A DNA stretch of 64,000 bases from Candidatus Adamsella avium (lineage in GTDB: Bacteria > Cyanobacteriota > Vampirovibrionia > Gastranaerophilales > CAJFVJ01). The stretch spans positions 62,001-126,000 of the forward strand of contig CAJFVJ010000002.1 in the NCBI GenBank assembly GCA_904420445.1. The letters are read 5' to 3'. Below, piece after piece: positions 9,652 to 19,087 of this stretch; position 1 is the first letter of the stretch; the number at the start of each line of letters is the position of its first letter. Position numbers and translations under genes: made by a program. The notes beneath the pieces are model-generated. The model had not been told where the DNA came from and did no database searches. It saw nothing but the letters and a program-made list of their open reading frames with translations.

Positions 9652-10416
9652 ATGTTTGTTGACACTCACTCACATATAGACTTTGAAGACTTTCAGGATA
9701 ACTTTGATGAACTCCTTCAAAAATGTAAAGAAGCAGGGGTTGAAAAAATTGTTATCCCCGGGGTGGAACCGGAAGGCTATGGAAAGATAATTTCTCTTAT
9801 AGAGAAATATGACAACCTCTATGGCGCTATTGGCATTCATCCATCAGAAGCAAAAAAGATGAACGATGAAACTTTTGCGCTGATAAGAAAACTTGCATCA
9901 CACGAGAAAGTCGTTGCAATAGGCGAGGTCGGTCTTGATTATTATTGGGATAAGAGCTTTTGCGATTTGCAGAAAGAAGTTTTCAAAAAACAGATAGAAC
10001 TGGCTGTAGAGCTGAAGAAACCTCTGCTCATCCACGATAGAGAAGCGCATAAGGATACATATGACTTGCTTGTGTCTTATGACCTGTCTGATGTGCCTGT
10101 TATTATGCACTGTTTTTCAGGAAGTCCTGAGTTTGCTCTTGAATGTGTAAAAAAAGGTTTTTATATCGCCTTCGGCGGAGTTGTTACATTCAAGAATGCA
10201 GTCAAACCCAAGGAAGCAGCAAAAGTTGTTCCTCTTGAGAAAATTGTCCTCGAAACAGATGCCCCTTATCTTACCCCGCACCCTTTCAGAGGTAAGCTAA
10301 ATGCGCCTTATTATATCCCGCTTGTGGCAAAAGAAATAGCCTCCTTGAAAGGCATAACGCAAGAGGAAGTTGCCATAGTGACAACTTCCAATGCAAACCA
10401 AATATTCAGTTTTTAA
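9652..10416 (+). CDS. tatD: TatD family metal-dependent hydrolase
   Basis: A TIM-barrel metallohydrolase of the TatD DNase family, 254 residues. The metal ligands are visible in DTHSHID at the start, GEVGLDYYW, the HDR segment, MHCFSGS and the final LETDAPYL. I take the ATG at 9652 because it begins MFVDTHSHID as in the family; an earlier in-frame codon would overlap metG. Family roles are DNA repair or quality-control nuclease activity; the substrate here is unknown. Confidence 0.93.
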   Translation: MFVDTHSHIDFEDFQDNFDELLQKCKEAGVEKIVIPGVEPEGYGKIISLIEKYDNLYGAIGIHPSEAKKMNDETFALIRKLASHEKVVAIGEVGLDYYWDKSFCDLQKEVFKKQIELAVELKKPLLIHDREAHKDTYDLLVSYDLSDVPVIMHCFSGSPEFALECVKKGFYIAFGGVVTFKNAVKPKEAAKVVPLEKIVLETDAPYLTPHPFRGKLNAPYYIPLVAKEIASLKGITQEEVAIVTTSNANQIFSF

Positions 10417-10433
10417 GAACTCCCTAGACTACT

Positions 10434-10685
10434 CTATGCCCTCCGTCGTTTTAGCGAATAACTCTTATAACGTGCCGATTTTGAGTTCAACTCGGAACAA
10501 ACATCGTTCAGTTTTGCCTGAACAAACAGCATTGTTCTTTGAACATCGGCAAAATCATTCATTGCATTAAGAACCTCTTTTGCCGGAACTGTCATGTTTT
10601 TGCTCAGCTCTACATTATCAACCTGAGCTTTTTGATATTTATTCAGCAAAAGACGATCAATATTATCTTTTGGTGCGAATCCCAT
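10434..10685 (-). CDS. Small hypothetical protein (83 aa), helical
   Basis: Unrecognised. It is supported as a real gene by a perfect GGAGG site seven bases before the ATG and by a protein-like amphipathic composition. The sequence is highly charged and predicted helical, with a very basic C-terminus (SLKRRRA) and no signal peptide or membrane segment. It lies convergent to tatD and divergent from the calpain-like gene. It could be a small nucleic-acid-binding or structural protein, but nothing in the sequence proves that. Confidence 0.6.
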   Translation of the reverse strand: MGFAPKDNIDRLLLNKYQKAQVDNVELSKNMTVPAKEVLNAMNDFADVQRTMLFVQAKLNDVCSELNSKSARYKSYSLKRRRA

Positions 10686-10871
10686 ATGATTCCTCCATTA
10701 TCCTCTATGTGGTTTTCTCTCTTATATATATAAAAACAATATATTTAATATATTTGTTATTTTTTTATGAAAAATTTTCTGAAATGAAATATTTTGTTAC
10801 ATATATAGAAAATAAAGGCAAAAATTTTTTTCATAAGCCTTATTTGATATATAAAAAAACAGAGAGATATT

Positions 10872-11762
10872 ATGAGCATAAATATTTCTGACAAAATAAG
10901 ATTAATAGATGCTTATGCAGAAGCGCTGTCATACACTTTTTCTCAACCCGTGTTCAATATACAACGAATTGGCGAGCTCAAAAGAGATATTTTTGAGAAA
11001 ACAAAAGCCCCTCAAGAAGAAGAGCCTAAGCCTGCTCTTGATGAGGAAGAAAATGCTATAGGACAGATTGAATTTAAGCAAAGAATAGGTGACTGTTATC
11101 TGCTGAGCGTTATTTATGCTCTCTCAAGAAACAAAGACGGACAGAAAGTTCTGGAAAACATTATTAAGTTTGATGAAGAAGGGGATTATATTGTCAAATT
11201 TCACAATTATGATGAAGTGAAAGTTTCCGAAAAAGAACTAGAGGAAAACACTTTTTCTGAAGGTGATAGAATTGTTCAGCTCCTTGAATATGCTTTCGGG
11301 AAGGCAAGGAACGAAAAATTGTACCAAAATAATCTATCCATCGAAGATGCGCTTTCTGACGGGTGGCAGTCAGTCACGATAAATGATATCTGCGGATGGA
11401 AGGCTGATGAGATTACTCCTCTGCCTGATGTAAAAAACAGAGTGTTTTCACATTATTTTGATAAGCTCGCTCCTGATCGTTCGAAGGTTATAATTCTTGC
11501 TGAAACGGATGATTCAACTAATTATAAACAAACGGTAAACGGCGAAGAATATTATTTTTGTGATGAAGACTTAAAATTTCCGGCAAGTCATTCTTTCATA
11601 ATTACTGATATTGACTCTGAAAATAAGATGGTGTCTGTTGTTGACCCGCATGATACAAAAGAAAAGAAATATACTATATCTTATGATAGATTTTCCGATA
11701 TTTTTTCAGCCTTAATCATCAGCGCACCAAGCAGAGAGATTTCTAATTCAAAAAAGAAGTAA
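10872..11762 (+). CDS. Calpain-like (C2 family) cysteine protease
   Basis: A 296-residue protein whose central region has the calpain-type nucleophile motif. Q70 and C75 lie in KQRIGDCYLLS, matching the oxyanion glutamine and catalytic cysteine of the Q-x3-G-x-C-W/Y-x2-S pattern. H240 (SHSFIITDID) and D258 (VVDPHD) occupy the places of the calpain histidine and asparagine, Asp replacing Asn. The N-terminal 65 residues are acidic and P/E-rich, possibly a prodomain. There is no signal peptide, so it is cytoplasmic or exported by a non-Sec route. AGAGAG precedes the ATG. It is single and flanked by unrelated genes; bacterial calpain-like proteases are poorly characterised. Confidence 0.7.
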   Translation: MSINISDKIRLIDAYAEALSYTFSQPVFNIQRIGELKRDIFEKTKAPQEEEPKPALDEEENAIGQIEFKQRIGDCYLLSVIYALSRNKDGQKVLENIIKFDEEGDYIVKFHNYDEVKVSEKELEENTFSEGDRIVQLLEYAFGKARNEKLYQNNLSIEDALSDGWQSVTINDICGWKADEITPLPDVKNRVFSHYFDKLAPDRSKVIILAETDDSTNYKQTVNGEEYYFCDEDLKFPASHSFIITDIDSENKMVSVVDPHDTKEKKYTISYDRFSDIFSALIISAPSREISNSKKK

Positions 11763-11841
11763 TAAATTATCTTAAAGTAATATTTACACACGCCTTCTTA
11801 TCCTGATAAAATAAACTAAACAAGGATAAGGAAGATAAAAT

Positions 11842-12279
11842 ATGAAAATATTAGTTCTGCATGGGCCGAATCTTAACCTGCTCGGAACAAGAGAACCAGA
11901 TAAGTACGGAACTTTTACGCTGAAAGAAATAAACGACGAACTCTGCGAACTGGCCAAAGAGCTTAATGTAACAATCGAAACATATCAGTCCAATATTGAA
12001 GGAGAACTCGTTGATAAAATTCAGCAGGCAAAAAATAATTTTGACGGAATAGTCTTTAATCCTGCAGCGTACACTCATACAAGCGTAGCCTTAAGAGATG
12101 TTTTGCTGGCGGTTGAGCTGCCATGCGCAGAGGTTCATCTCTCGAATTTGCATAAAAGAGAAGAGTTCCGCCTCAAGTCCATGACTGCTCCAGCTTGTAT
12201 CGGACAGATTTGCGGATTCGGGAAAAACAGCTATATGCTTGGATTGAGAGCAATTGTTAATTACTTGCGTAATAATTAG
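11842..12279 (+). CDS. aroQ: 3-dehydroquinate dehydratase, type II
   Basis: Third step of the shikimate pathway: dehydration of 3-dehydroquinate to 3-dehydroshikimate. It has 145 residues, as expected for the dodecameric type II enzyme. The signature [13 protein letters not shown] holds the lid arginine, followed by the active-site tyrosine region (DKYGTFTL), NPAAYTHTS and [21 protein letters not shown]...TAAAAT promoter-like pair with an 18-base spacer lies at 11783-11812. It is followed by efp and accB. Confidence 0.96.
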   Translation: MKILVLHGPNLNLLGTREPDKYGTFTLKEINDELCELAKELNVTIETYQSNIEGELVDKIQQAKNNFDGIVFNPAAYTHTSVALRDVLLAVELPCAEVHLSNLHKREEFRLKSMTAPACIGQICGFGKNSYMLGLRAIVNYLRNN

Positions 12280-12329
12280 ACATGTTTATATTATAATTGA
12301 TAAGTGAGTTAGATAAAGGTAGATAGAGT

Positions 12330-12887
12330 ATGATATCATCAAACGATTTAAGAAACGGTGTTACCATCGAACTGGATAACGGAATTTGGTCCGTGGTTGA
12401 ATTTTTGCACGTAAAACCGGGCAAAGGTTCCGCTTTTGTAAGAACAAAACTCAAAAATGTTGAAACAGGAAACGTGGTTGAAAAAACTTTCAGAGCCGGC
12501 GAAAAAATTGCGAAAGCAACTGTCGATAAAAGAGAGATGGAATATCTCTACTCTGAAGGCGAAGATTATATCTTCATGGATAATGAATCTTATGAACAAA
12601 TAGCGCTGAGCAAAGCTCAAATAGGCGACGGTATTAAATACCTCAAAGAAAACACTGTAGTCGGCATCCTCAAGCATGGTGAAAGAATTATCGGTGTTGA
12701 TATGCCGAATCATATGGAGCTTGAAGTCAAAGAAACAGCTCCAGGAGAAAAAGGAAATACCGCTCAGGGCGGTTCAAAACCTGCTACGCTTGAAACAGGC
12801 GCTGTTGTGAACGTTCCGTTCTTTATTAACATTGGAGATAAAATCAGAGTTGATACAAGAACAAATGAATATTTAGACAGAGTATAA
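12330..12887 (+). CDS. efp: Translation elongation factor P
   Basis: Relieves ribosome stalling at polyproline. The 185 residues comprise a KOW-like N-domain and two OB folds. The tip of the loop carries lysine 32 (KPGKGSAF), where many bacteria attach beta-lysine, but no epmA or epmB is in the window. Fourteen bases separate it from accB; this efp-accB adjacency is typical of cyanobacteria and some others, and is one of the taxonomic clues. Confidence 0.96.
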   Translation: MISSNDLRNGVTIELDNGIWSVVEFLHVKPGKGSAFVRTKLKNVETGNVVEKTFRAGEKIAKATVDKREMEYLYSEGEDYIFMDNESYEQIALSKAQIGDGIKYLKENTVVGILKHGERIIGVDMPNHMELEVKETAPGEKGNTAQGGSKPATLETGAVVNVPFFINIGDKIRVDTRTNEYLDRV

Positions 12888-12901
12888 GGACATATGGAAT
12901 A

Positions 12902-13375
12902 ATGAAATTTGAAATAGACTATATAGAACAACTTGCAGAAATAGTCGCCAAAAATGACCTGACAGAAATTTGTCTTAAAGAAGGCGATAAAGCTATTACT
13001 GTAAGAAAAGAAAAAGAAGTTATCACACAGATAGCTCAGGGGGCTCCTGTTCAAACAGTGGCAGCAGCACCTGTTGCTGCAGCTTTACAACCTGCACCTG
13101 TAGCTCAATCGAAGGAAGAAAAAGCTGCTCCTGCATCAAAGGGCACACCGATTACCGCTCCGATGGTCGGAACTTTCTATCAGGCTCCTAATCCGACATC
13201 ACCAGCATTCGTGGAAGTCGGACAAACCATCAACAAAGGTCAGGTAGTTTGTATTATCGAAGCTATGAAGCTTATGAATGAGATAGAATCCGAAGTTGCA
13301 GGAAAAGTTACCGAAATATGCGTCAAAGACGGTGAACCTGTTGAATATGGACAAGTTCTGATGTATGTGGAATAA
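12902..13375 (+). CDS. accB: Acetyl-CoA carboxylase biotin carboxyl carrier protein
   Basis: Carries CO2 on biotin between AccC and the carboxyltransferase in fatty-acid synthesis. It has 157 residues: an N-terminal region, an Ala/Pro-rich flexible linker (about residues 47-80), and a biotinyl domain with the biotinylated lysine 123 in EAMKLMNE. It sits between efp and accC; the accB-accC gap holds a hairpin that looks like a terminator or attenuator. Confidence 0.97.
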   Translation: MKFEIDYIEQLAEIVAKNDLTEICLKEGDKAITVRKEKEVITQIAQGAPVQTVAAAPVAAALQPAPVAQSKEEKAAPASKGTPITAPMVGTFYQAPNPTSPAFVEVGQTINKGQVVCIIEAMKLMNEIESEVAGKVTEICVKDGEPVEYGQVLMYVE

Positions 13376-13388
13376 TTTATTGTAAAAG

Positions 13389-13428
13389 AAACGGGCGATT
13401 CTCTGATTCTTTGAGGTCGCCTGTTTTT
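13389..13428 (+). terminator. Hairpin with T-run between accB and accC
   Basis: A 10-bp stem (AAACGGGCGA / TCGCCTGTTT, one G-T pair) is followed by TTTTT, placed between the accB stop and the accC ribosome site. It looks like an intrinsic terminator that would uncouple accB from accC or attenuate read-through. Confidence 0.65.
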
Positions 13429-13460
13429 AAGTTAAAAAGCACCTATGAGGAATTTATATA

Positions 13461-14822
13461 ATGTTTAAGAAGGTTTTAATCGCAAACCGCTCTGAAATTG
13501 CGGTAAGAATAATAAGAGCATGCAAAGAATTGGGTATATCAACAGTCGCTGTTTATTCTCAGGCTGATGAAAACTCTTTGCATGTTATGCTCGCTGATGA
13601 AGCATACTGTATCGGTCCTGCCGCTTCTTCAAAAAGCTATTTGAATGTGCCGAACATTATTTCAACTGCGATTATGGCAGGTGTTGATGCTATCCATCCG
13701 GGGTACGGGTTTATGGCTGAGAATGCTGACTTTGCCGATATATGCCGTGACCATCATATCAAATTTATCGGTCCTACCTCCGAGCATATTAACAAAATGG
13801 GTGATAAGGCAAGCGCAAGAGCTACTATGAGAGCAAACGGCGTGCCGATTACTCCGGGAACTGATTTGATTGAAAGTGTTGAAGATGCAAAAGCTTTCTG
13901 CCGAAAAATCGGTTATCCGGTAATCATCAAAGCAACGGCAGGCGGCGGTGGAAAGGGCATGAGAATTGCAAGAAGCGAGGATGAACTTGAAGATATGATG
14001 AACCTCGCTCAAAATGAAGCCCGCTCTGCCTTTGGAAATGATGCTGTTTATATCGAAAAATATCTTGAAAATCCAAGACATATCGAAGTGCAGATTATAG
14101 CAGACCAGTATGGAAATGTCTGCCACCTCGGAGAAAGAGATTGCAGCATACAAAGAAGACATCAGAAACTCCTTGAAGAAGCTCCATCACCTGCTATTAC
14201 CGAGGATATAAGAAGAAAAATGGGACAGGCTGCTATTATGGCAGCAAAGAGCATCAACTATGAAGGTGCCGGTACTATTGAGTTCCTTCTTGATAAAGAT
14301 AAAAACTTCTATTTCATGGAGATGAACACAAGAATTCAGGTTGAACACTGCGTTACTGAAATGATTTCCTCTGTTGACCTTGTGAAAGAGCAAATAAGAG
14401 TAGCAGCCGGTGAAAAACTTTCGTTTACCCAAAATGATGTTGAACTGAGAGGGCATGCCATCGAGTGCAGAATAAATGCGGAAGACCCTGATAAGGACTT
14501 TATGCCAGCAGCCGGTCTTGTAGAAGGTTATGTCGCTCCAGGAGGATTCGGCGTCAGAATAGACAGCCATGTATATCAGGGATATAAAATTCCTCCGTTC
14601 TATGATTCTATGATTGCAAAACTCATCTGCTGGGGGAAAGACAGAGAAGAAGCAAGAAAAAGAATGCTTCGGGCTCTCGATGAATATGCAATCACAGGAT
14701 TGAAAACAACAATCCCGTTCCATCAGAAAATTCTGCAAAATCCTTATTTTATCAAAGGTGATTTTAATACGGGCTTTATTCAGGAACATATGAGTGAGAA
14801 AAAAGAAACAGCAAATGTTTGA
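13461..14822 (+). CDS. accC: Acetyl-CoA carboxylase, biotin carboxylase subunit
   Basis: ATP- and bicarbonate-dependent carboxylation of the biotin on AccB. At 453 residues it is full length. The biotin carboxylase N-domain starts [15 protein letters not shown]; the ATP-grasp glycine loop is [13 protein letters not shown]; the catalytic region [11 protein letters not shown] and the C-domain are intact. GAGGAA precedes the ATG. It ends just before a terminator and rsmD. Confidence 0.97.
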   Translation: MFKKVLIANRSEIAVRIIRACKELGISTVAVYSQADENSLHVMLADEAYCIGPAASSKSYLNVPNIISTAIMAGVDAIHPGYGFMAENADFADICRDHHIKFIGPTSEHINKMGDKASARATMRANGVPITPGTDLIESVEDAKAFCRKIGYPVIIKATAGGGGKGMRIARSEDELEDMMNLAQNEARSAFGNDAVYIEKYLENPRHIEVQIIADQYGNVCHLGERDCSIQRRHQKLLEEAPSPAITEDIRRKMGQAAIMAAKSINYEGAGTIEFLLDKDKNFYFMEMNTRIQVEHCVTEMISSVDLVKEQIRVAAGEKLSFTQNDVELRGHAIECRINAEDPDKDFMPAAGLVEGYVAPGGFGVRIDSHVYQGYKIPPFYDSMIAKLICWGKDREEARKRMLRALDEYAITGLKTTIPFHQKILQNPYFIKGDFNTGFIQEHMSEKKETANV

Positions 14823-14825
14823 AAC

Positions 14826-14856
14826 AAAAGTCTGACCTGAGGGTCAGGCTTTTTTC
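14826..14856 (+). terminator. Intrinsic terminator after accC
   Basis: The stem CTGACC/GGTCAG, extended by flanking A-T and G-C pairs, has a TGAG loop and a run of six Ts. It ends 10 bases before the rsmD start, so rsmD would be expressed by read-through or by its own start within this region. Confidence 0.75.
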
Positions 14857-14866
14857 AAGAGGTAAT

Positions 14867-15415
14867 ATGATTATAACGGGCGGGATATACCGAGGACAAA
14901 AAATAGAAACCTTGAAGAACAACGATGTTCGACCGACTTCATCGAAGGTCAGACAGAGTTTGTTCAATATGATTTTTTCTCTCGGGCATGGCGGCGGGAG
15001 TTTTCTCGATTTGTTTTCTGGCAGCGGGATTATGGGGATAGAGGCTATGTCGAGAGGATTTGAGAAAAGTATTTTTATTGAGAAAAATCCTTCTACTGCA
15101 AGGCTGATTGAGGGTAATCTCAGAAAACTGAAAATATCTTCAAAGCCTGTTGTTACTGATGCTATCAGATTTCTTGAAAATACGAACGAGCATTTTGATG
15201 TAATTTTTGCCGATCCGCCTTATGCAAAAGAGGAGTTATTCCATGAGGTTTTGCGGATTGTCAGCAGCAGAAGACTGCTCACGGAAGATGGGCTTCTTAT
15301 TGTAGAGAAGCCTGTGGCTTTGAAACTTGATGCAGAAGATAGGTATGAGGTTTTGAAGGATAAGACTTACGGTACTACAGGGCTTGTGTTTTTGTCTGTT
15401 TTAGCAGAAAGCTGA
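14867..15415 (+). CDS. rsmD: 16S rRNA (guanine(966)-N2)-methyltransferase
   Basis: Methylates G966 of 16S rRNA using SAM. The start is placed at the ATG at 14867 (MIITGGIYRGQKI), preceded by AGAGGT; the longer open frame would begin inside the accC terminator. That gives 182 residues, the usual length. Visible motifs are RPTSSKVRQSLFN, the SAM loop FLDLFSGSGIMGIEA and the catalytic FADPPYA. Confidence 0.93.
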   Translation: MIITGGIYRGQKIETLKNNDVRPTSSKVRQSLFNMIFSLGHGGGSFLDLFSGSGIMGIEAMSRGFEKSIFIEKNPSTARLIEGNLRKLKISSKPVVTDAIRFLENTNEHFDVIFADPPYAKEELFHEVLRIVSSRRLLTEDGLLIVEKPVALKLDAEDRYEVLKDKTYGTTGLVFLSVLAES

Positions 15416-15551
15416 TATAATAAAAAATGTAATTTTTTTTCTCATATTGTTTGCAAAAAAGAAAAAAAGTTCTATTATAGAAAATATAAATTTTATTTGC
15501 ATAAATAAATTTTTATCTGCGTTGGATTAGTTTTTTTAGGGGTATGTCTGA

Positions 15552-16733
15552 ATGTACAAGAAGTTTTTGAAAACCAAATATGTGGTATTTTTTTATTTTT
15601 GTTTATTCTTTCTGTTGTCTTCTATTTTTTCATGTTCTTATGCAATGAAAATCTCTGATGGAGAAGAGGGATTTTTTAGAACCGGAAATATGCACTATGC
15701 ACGATCAGGTCATAGTGCAATTCTCTTGAAAGACGGTCGTGTTCTGATTGTCGGAGGAAGAGGAGGAGGAGAAGAAGCATCCTGGACAACAGAGATATAT
15801 GATCCAAAGACTCAGACTTTTTCTCTCGGCCCAAAACTAAATTTCAGAAAATATTTTACACCTCTTCTCTATCTTTGTGAGGATGGTAAAGTTTTGATTT
15901 TTCCATGTGATTCTGCACGAAATCATCAAAATCAGAAAGAAGTAGATCTTGCACGAACAGTAGAAGTTTATGATCCGAAGACAAATACAATATCCTTAGG
16001 GGTAAAATTTCCTGAAGATACATCATTTCCGGCAATGCCTGGTATGTCTTGGAAATACTATATCATAGAGTTAAATAAAAATACATTGCTACTACAAAAT
16101 AATGAAAAATTGGCATTTTTATATAACCCAAAAGATCATACGTGGAAAGAAACAGATCGACTGATAGATTATTCATATTATTCATATCTTAAGGAGCTGC
16201 ATAACGATAATGAGAAATTGATTTTTCTTGCATCAGATGATGGAGTTTTGTGTGTTGATAAAAAAACACTGAAATCATCTGTATATAAAATACCTGGTGC
16301 AACTTATTACAATGATTACAAAACAGGAATAGAGATTAATCAGGGGAAATTTTTGATTTTGGCTGCGAATTCTTCCTGGAATTCTGTTGAAAAAAAAAGT
16401 TATCATAAATATAAAAGTGCAATATTTGATTTAAATAACGGCTCTTTCTCAATGATTGAAAGCGATATTATTAACATGGGATTTGTTAATGAAATATTAA
16501 CAATAAAGAGAAAAGAAAATGATATTGTTATGGTTAAAAAGGTATATCCTGTTAACCATGATCCTTTGTTTGGTTTTGATACAACAAAAAATGAATTTTA
16601 CAAAAAAACATATATGACGCCTACGGGAGCGGGCAATTTTATACAATTGAAGGATGGAACATATCTCTATACAGGAGGTTCTACTGGTGCTGGTTGGTTT
16701 TCTCCTACCAAAAAAGCATATATTTTCAAATAG
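15552..16733 (+). CDS. Exported Kelch-repeat-like protein, possible lipoprotein
   Basis: A 393-residue protein with a hydrophobic N-terminal signal segment ending near SSIFSCSYA, so either a lipoprotein (Cys in a lipobox-like context) or signal peptidase I substrate. The mature part begins with a Kelch/galactose-oxidase-type blade (RSGHSAILLKDGRVLIVGG, then EIYDPKTQTFSLG) and a second, weaker one (VEVYDPKTNTISLG); the end repeats DGTYLYTGGST. A beta-propeller on the cell surface or in the periplasm is likely. The ligand is unknown. It is not clearly in an operon. Confidence 0.65.
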   Translation: MYKKFLKTKYVVFFYFCLFFLLSSIFSCSYAMKISDGEEGFFRTGNMHYARSGHSAILLKDGRVLIVGGRGGGEEASWTTEIYDPKTQTFSLGPKLNFRKYFTPLLYLCEDGKVLIFPCDSARNHQNQKEVDLARTVEVYDPKTNTISLGVKFPEDTSFPAMPGMSWKYYIIELNKNTLLLQNNEKLAFLYNPKDHTWKETDRLIDYSYYSYLKELHNDNEKLIFLASDDGVLCVDKKTLKSSVYKIPGATYYNDYKTGIEINQGKFLILAANSSWNSVEKKSYHKYKSAIFDLNNGSFSMIESDIINMGFVNEILTIKRKENDIVMVKKVYPVNHDPLFGFDTTKNEFYKKTYMTPTGAGNFIQLKDGTYLYTGGSTGAGWFSPTKKAYIFK

Positions 16734-16891
16734 ATTCAGGCTTGCAAAAGCTTTAAGAAGAGTCTTTTTGAAAGAAGAGTAACATATTATTGTTCCAGCT
16801 TAGGCGAAGTCGATGAGTACATCAATAGAGTACAACCTTTCAGCCTTAGTCATATTGAACGAAGCGAAATATCTCTTTGAAAGAAACGTTT

Positions 16892-18097
16892 TTATTTCAT
16901 GTTCTTCTGTCTTTTTAAGTCTTCAAGCTGTTGTTGGTACGGGGAGAGCTTGTTTATTTTGTTAATTATTATGTTTGGAACATGCTCGAGGACATAATCA
17001 ATTTCTTCTTCTGTTGTGAACCGGCTCAGACTCCATCTGACACTTCCATGCATTGAGGTGAATGGGATTCCCATTGCTTTCAGTACATGGCTCGGTTCCA
17101 AACTGCCTGATGTGCAGGCGCTTCCTGAACTTGCGCAGATGCCAATGTCGCTCAGGTGCAGAAGTATAAGCTCTCCTTCGATGTATTCAAAACTTATATT
17201 CGATGTGTTCGGCACTCTGTTTGCTTTTCCGCCGTTGACACGTGCGTTGTAAATTCTCTCAAGAAGACCTTTTTCGAGTTTATCACGGAGTGCACGGACT
17301 GTTGTATTTTCTTCTTTCAGCGCATCAACCGCCAAATCTGCCGCAACGCCAAGTCCGACGATACTTGTCACATTTTCTGTTCCCGCTCTTTTTCCGAATT
17401 CCTGATGACCACCAATAACAAGAGGGGTAAGCATTATGCCTTTTTTGATATACAATGCTCCGACTCCTTTCGGGGCATGGAGTTTGTGACCGGAAATTCC
17501 TAACATATCAATTTGCATATCAGATACGTTTATAGGTATTTTTCCGGCAGCCTGGACGGCATCTACGAAGAATTTTGTGTTTTTGTTTTTACTCTTGATA
17601 ATCTCTCCCATCTGTTCTATCGGGAAGATAACGCCTGTTTCGTTGTTTGCATACATAACGCTTACCAGCGCAGTATCCTCCGTGACTGATTCTCTCAGCT
17701 CGTTGAGGTCAAGTTCGCCTTCTGAGTTTACTCCGAGATAAGTCACTCTATAACCTCGTTTTTCAAGCCATTTGTAGAGATTGAGAACGCATGGGTGTTC
17801 GACTTTTGATGTAATGATGTGTTTTTTATCTTTGTTCAGGTCAAGAACACCTTTTATTGCCATATTTGCGCTTTCAGACCCGCCTGCAGTGAAGATTATT
17901 TCACGTTCGTTTTCTGCTCCGAGCATTTCTTTTACCTGATTGCGAGCTTTTTTGACTGCATGAGAAACTTCTCCGCCAAAGGCATGTATGCTTGATGGGT
18001 TTCCGTATTTTTCGCAGAAATAAGGCTTCATCTCTTCGAAAATACGCTCATCGACTTTTGTTGTTGCGTTGTTATCAAGATAAATAACTTTGTTCAT
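16892..18097 (-). CDS. nifS: Cysteine desulfurase, NifS type
   Basis: A PLP enzyme releasing sulfur from cysteine for Fe-S cluster assembly. It has 401 residues. PLP lysine 205 is in SGHKLHAPKG; persulfide cysteine 328 is in ASSGSACTSGS, the short class I loop. It follows nifU by 16 bases on the same strand, so the two proteins form the scaffold-desulfurase pair. No nif structural genes are present, so general Fe-S assembly in an anaerobe is the likely role rather than nitrogen fixation. Confidence 0.95.
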   Translation of the reverse strand: MNKVIYLDNNATTKVDERIFEEMKPYFCEKYGNPSSIHAFGGEVSHAVKKARNQVKEMLGAENEREIIFTAGGSESANMAIKGVLDLNKDKKHIITSKVEHPCVLNLYKWLEKRGYRVTYLGVNSEGELDLNELRESVTEDTALVSVMYANNETGVIFPIEQMGEIIKSKNKNTKFFVDAVQAAGKIPINVSDMQIDMLGISGHKLHAPKGVGALYIKKGIMLTPLVIGGHQEFGKRAGTENVTSIVGLGVAADLAVDALKEENTTVRALRDKLEKGLLERIYNARVNGGKANRVPNTSNISFEYIEGELILLHLSDIGICASSGSACTSGSLEPSHVLKAMGIPFTSMHGSVRWSLSRFTTEEEIDYVLEHVPNIIINKINKLSPYQQQLEDLKRQKNMK

Positions 18098-18113
18098 TTT
18101 TCAATTCCATTCT

Positions 18114-18935
18114 CTAGTCTTTGTATTCTACAACTTCGATATCTTTTGAGATATGTTCTCTCAAAACATTTTCAACAAAATTTTTGAGTGTCAGATGGCT
18201 GCTCGGACAAGCACTGCAGCTGCCTTGCAGTTTGACATAAACTTTGTTGTCTTCAACATCGATGAGTTCTATATCTCCTCCGTCTTTTCTCAGCTCATCA
18301 GATACATAGTTGTCTAATACTTTGCTTATTTGAACAATCATCTGAGTTTTTGTCATTGGCTTTTTGGGCGCTTCATTGAGAGCGTTGACTTTATCAATAA
18401 TATGCTGCACCTCAGGAGCGCATCTTCCGCAGCTGCCAGCCACCTTGCAGTAGTTTGTTGCTTCTTGAACGGTTTTGATGTTGTGTTCTTTGATTTGCTG
18501 AATAAGTTTTTCTTCGGACACATTGAAGCATCTGCAAACAATTTTCTCATGAGAGTGATCTTCTTCTATGCCAAGGTAGTTGTTGATAGCTGCTTCCAAG
18601 GCTTCCTGCCCCATAACCGAGCAGTGAATTTTTTCAGCAGGCAGACCTCCAAGGGCTTTAACAATATCTTCGTTGGTAATTTTTTTTGCTTCATCAACGG
18701 TTTTCCCGATAACCATATCTGTCAGAATGCTTGATGAAGCGACAGCCGAGCCGCAGCCAAAAGTTTGGAATTTGGCATCAGTGATTATCCCGTTTTTGTC
18801 TATTTTCAGATATAATTTCAGCGCATCCCCGCAGGCTATACTGCCTGTTTCTCCAACAGCACTCGGGTTTTCCATTACGCCTGCATTGTGAGGATTTCTG
18901 TAGTGTTCCATTACTTTTTCGCTATATTCCCACAT
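18114..18935 (-). CDS. nifU: Full-length NifU Fe-S scaffold protein
   Basis: A 273-residue three-domain scaffold. The IscU-like N-domain has cluster ligands C35, D37, C61 and C105; the central [2Fe-2S] domain (BFD-like) has C134, C136, C169 and C172; and the C-terminal NifU/Nfu domain has C240 and C243 in the CSACPS motif. All ligands are intact. A strong AAGAAGGA site precedes the ATG. Together with nifS it would build and transfer clusters to the many Fe-S enzymes of the cell. Confidence 0.96.
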   Translation of the reverse strand: MWEYSEKVMEHYRNPHNAGVMENPSAVGETGSIACGDALKLYLKIDKNGIITDAKFQTFGCGSAVASSSILTDMVIGKTVDEAKKITNEDIVKALGGLPAEKIHCSVMGQEALEAAINNYLGIEEDHSHEKIVCRCFNVSEEKLIQQIKEHNIKTVQEATNYCKVAGSCGRCAPEVQHIIDKVNALNEAPKKPMTKTQMIVQISKVLDNYVSDELRKDGGDIELIDVEDNKVYVKLQGSCSACPSSHLTLKNFVENVLREHISKDIEVVEYKD

Positions 18936-19025
18936 AATATTTTTCCTTCTTAATCAATCCTTAATTTAATTTTACTCTAAAATAAATGCAGGAAATTATT
19001 TTTTAATTATGTATTAATAATTCGA

Positions 19026-19057
19026 TAAAAAAAAGCCTTTTATAAATTTAAAAGGCT
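19026..19057 (-). terminator. Terminator of the HicB-like gene
   Basis: On the minus strand, the inverted repeat AGCCTTTTA/TAAAAGGCT is followed by eight Ts. It lies about 30 bases past the stop of the 64-residue gene. Confidence 0.7.
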
Positions 19058-19087
19058 CAAGGGAAATACAGTCAACAAAATATATTT

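Noticed and set aside
16734-16891. Gap of 158 bases after the Kelch-like gene, with GAACGAAGCGAAATATCTC-like text
   Set aside because: It looks like possible degraded repeat or junk sequence, but I saw no second copy, hairpin or reading frame in this window to support a feature.
16892-18935. Nitrogen fixation locus (nifS, nifU names)
   Set aside because: No nifHDK or nifB nearby; NifU and NifS are used for general Fe-S assembly in many anaerobes.
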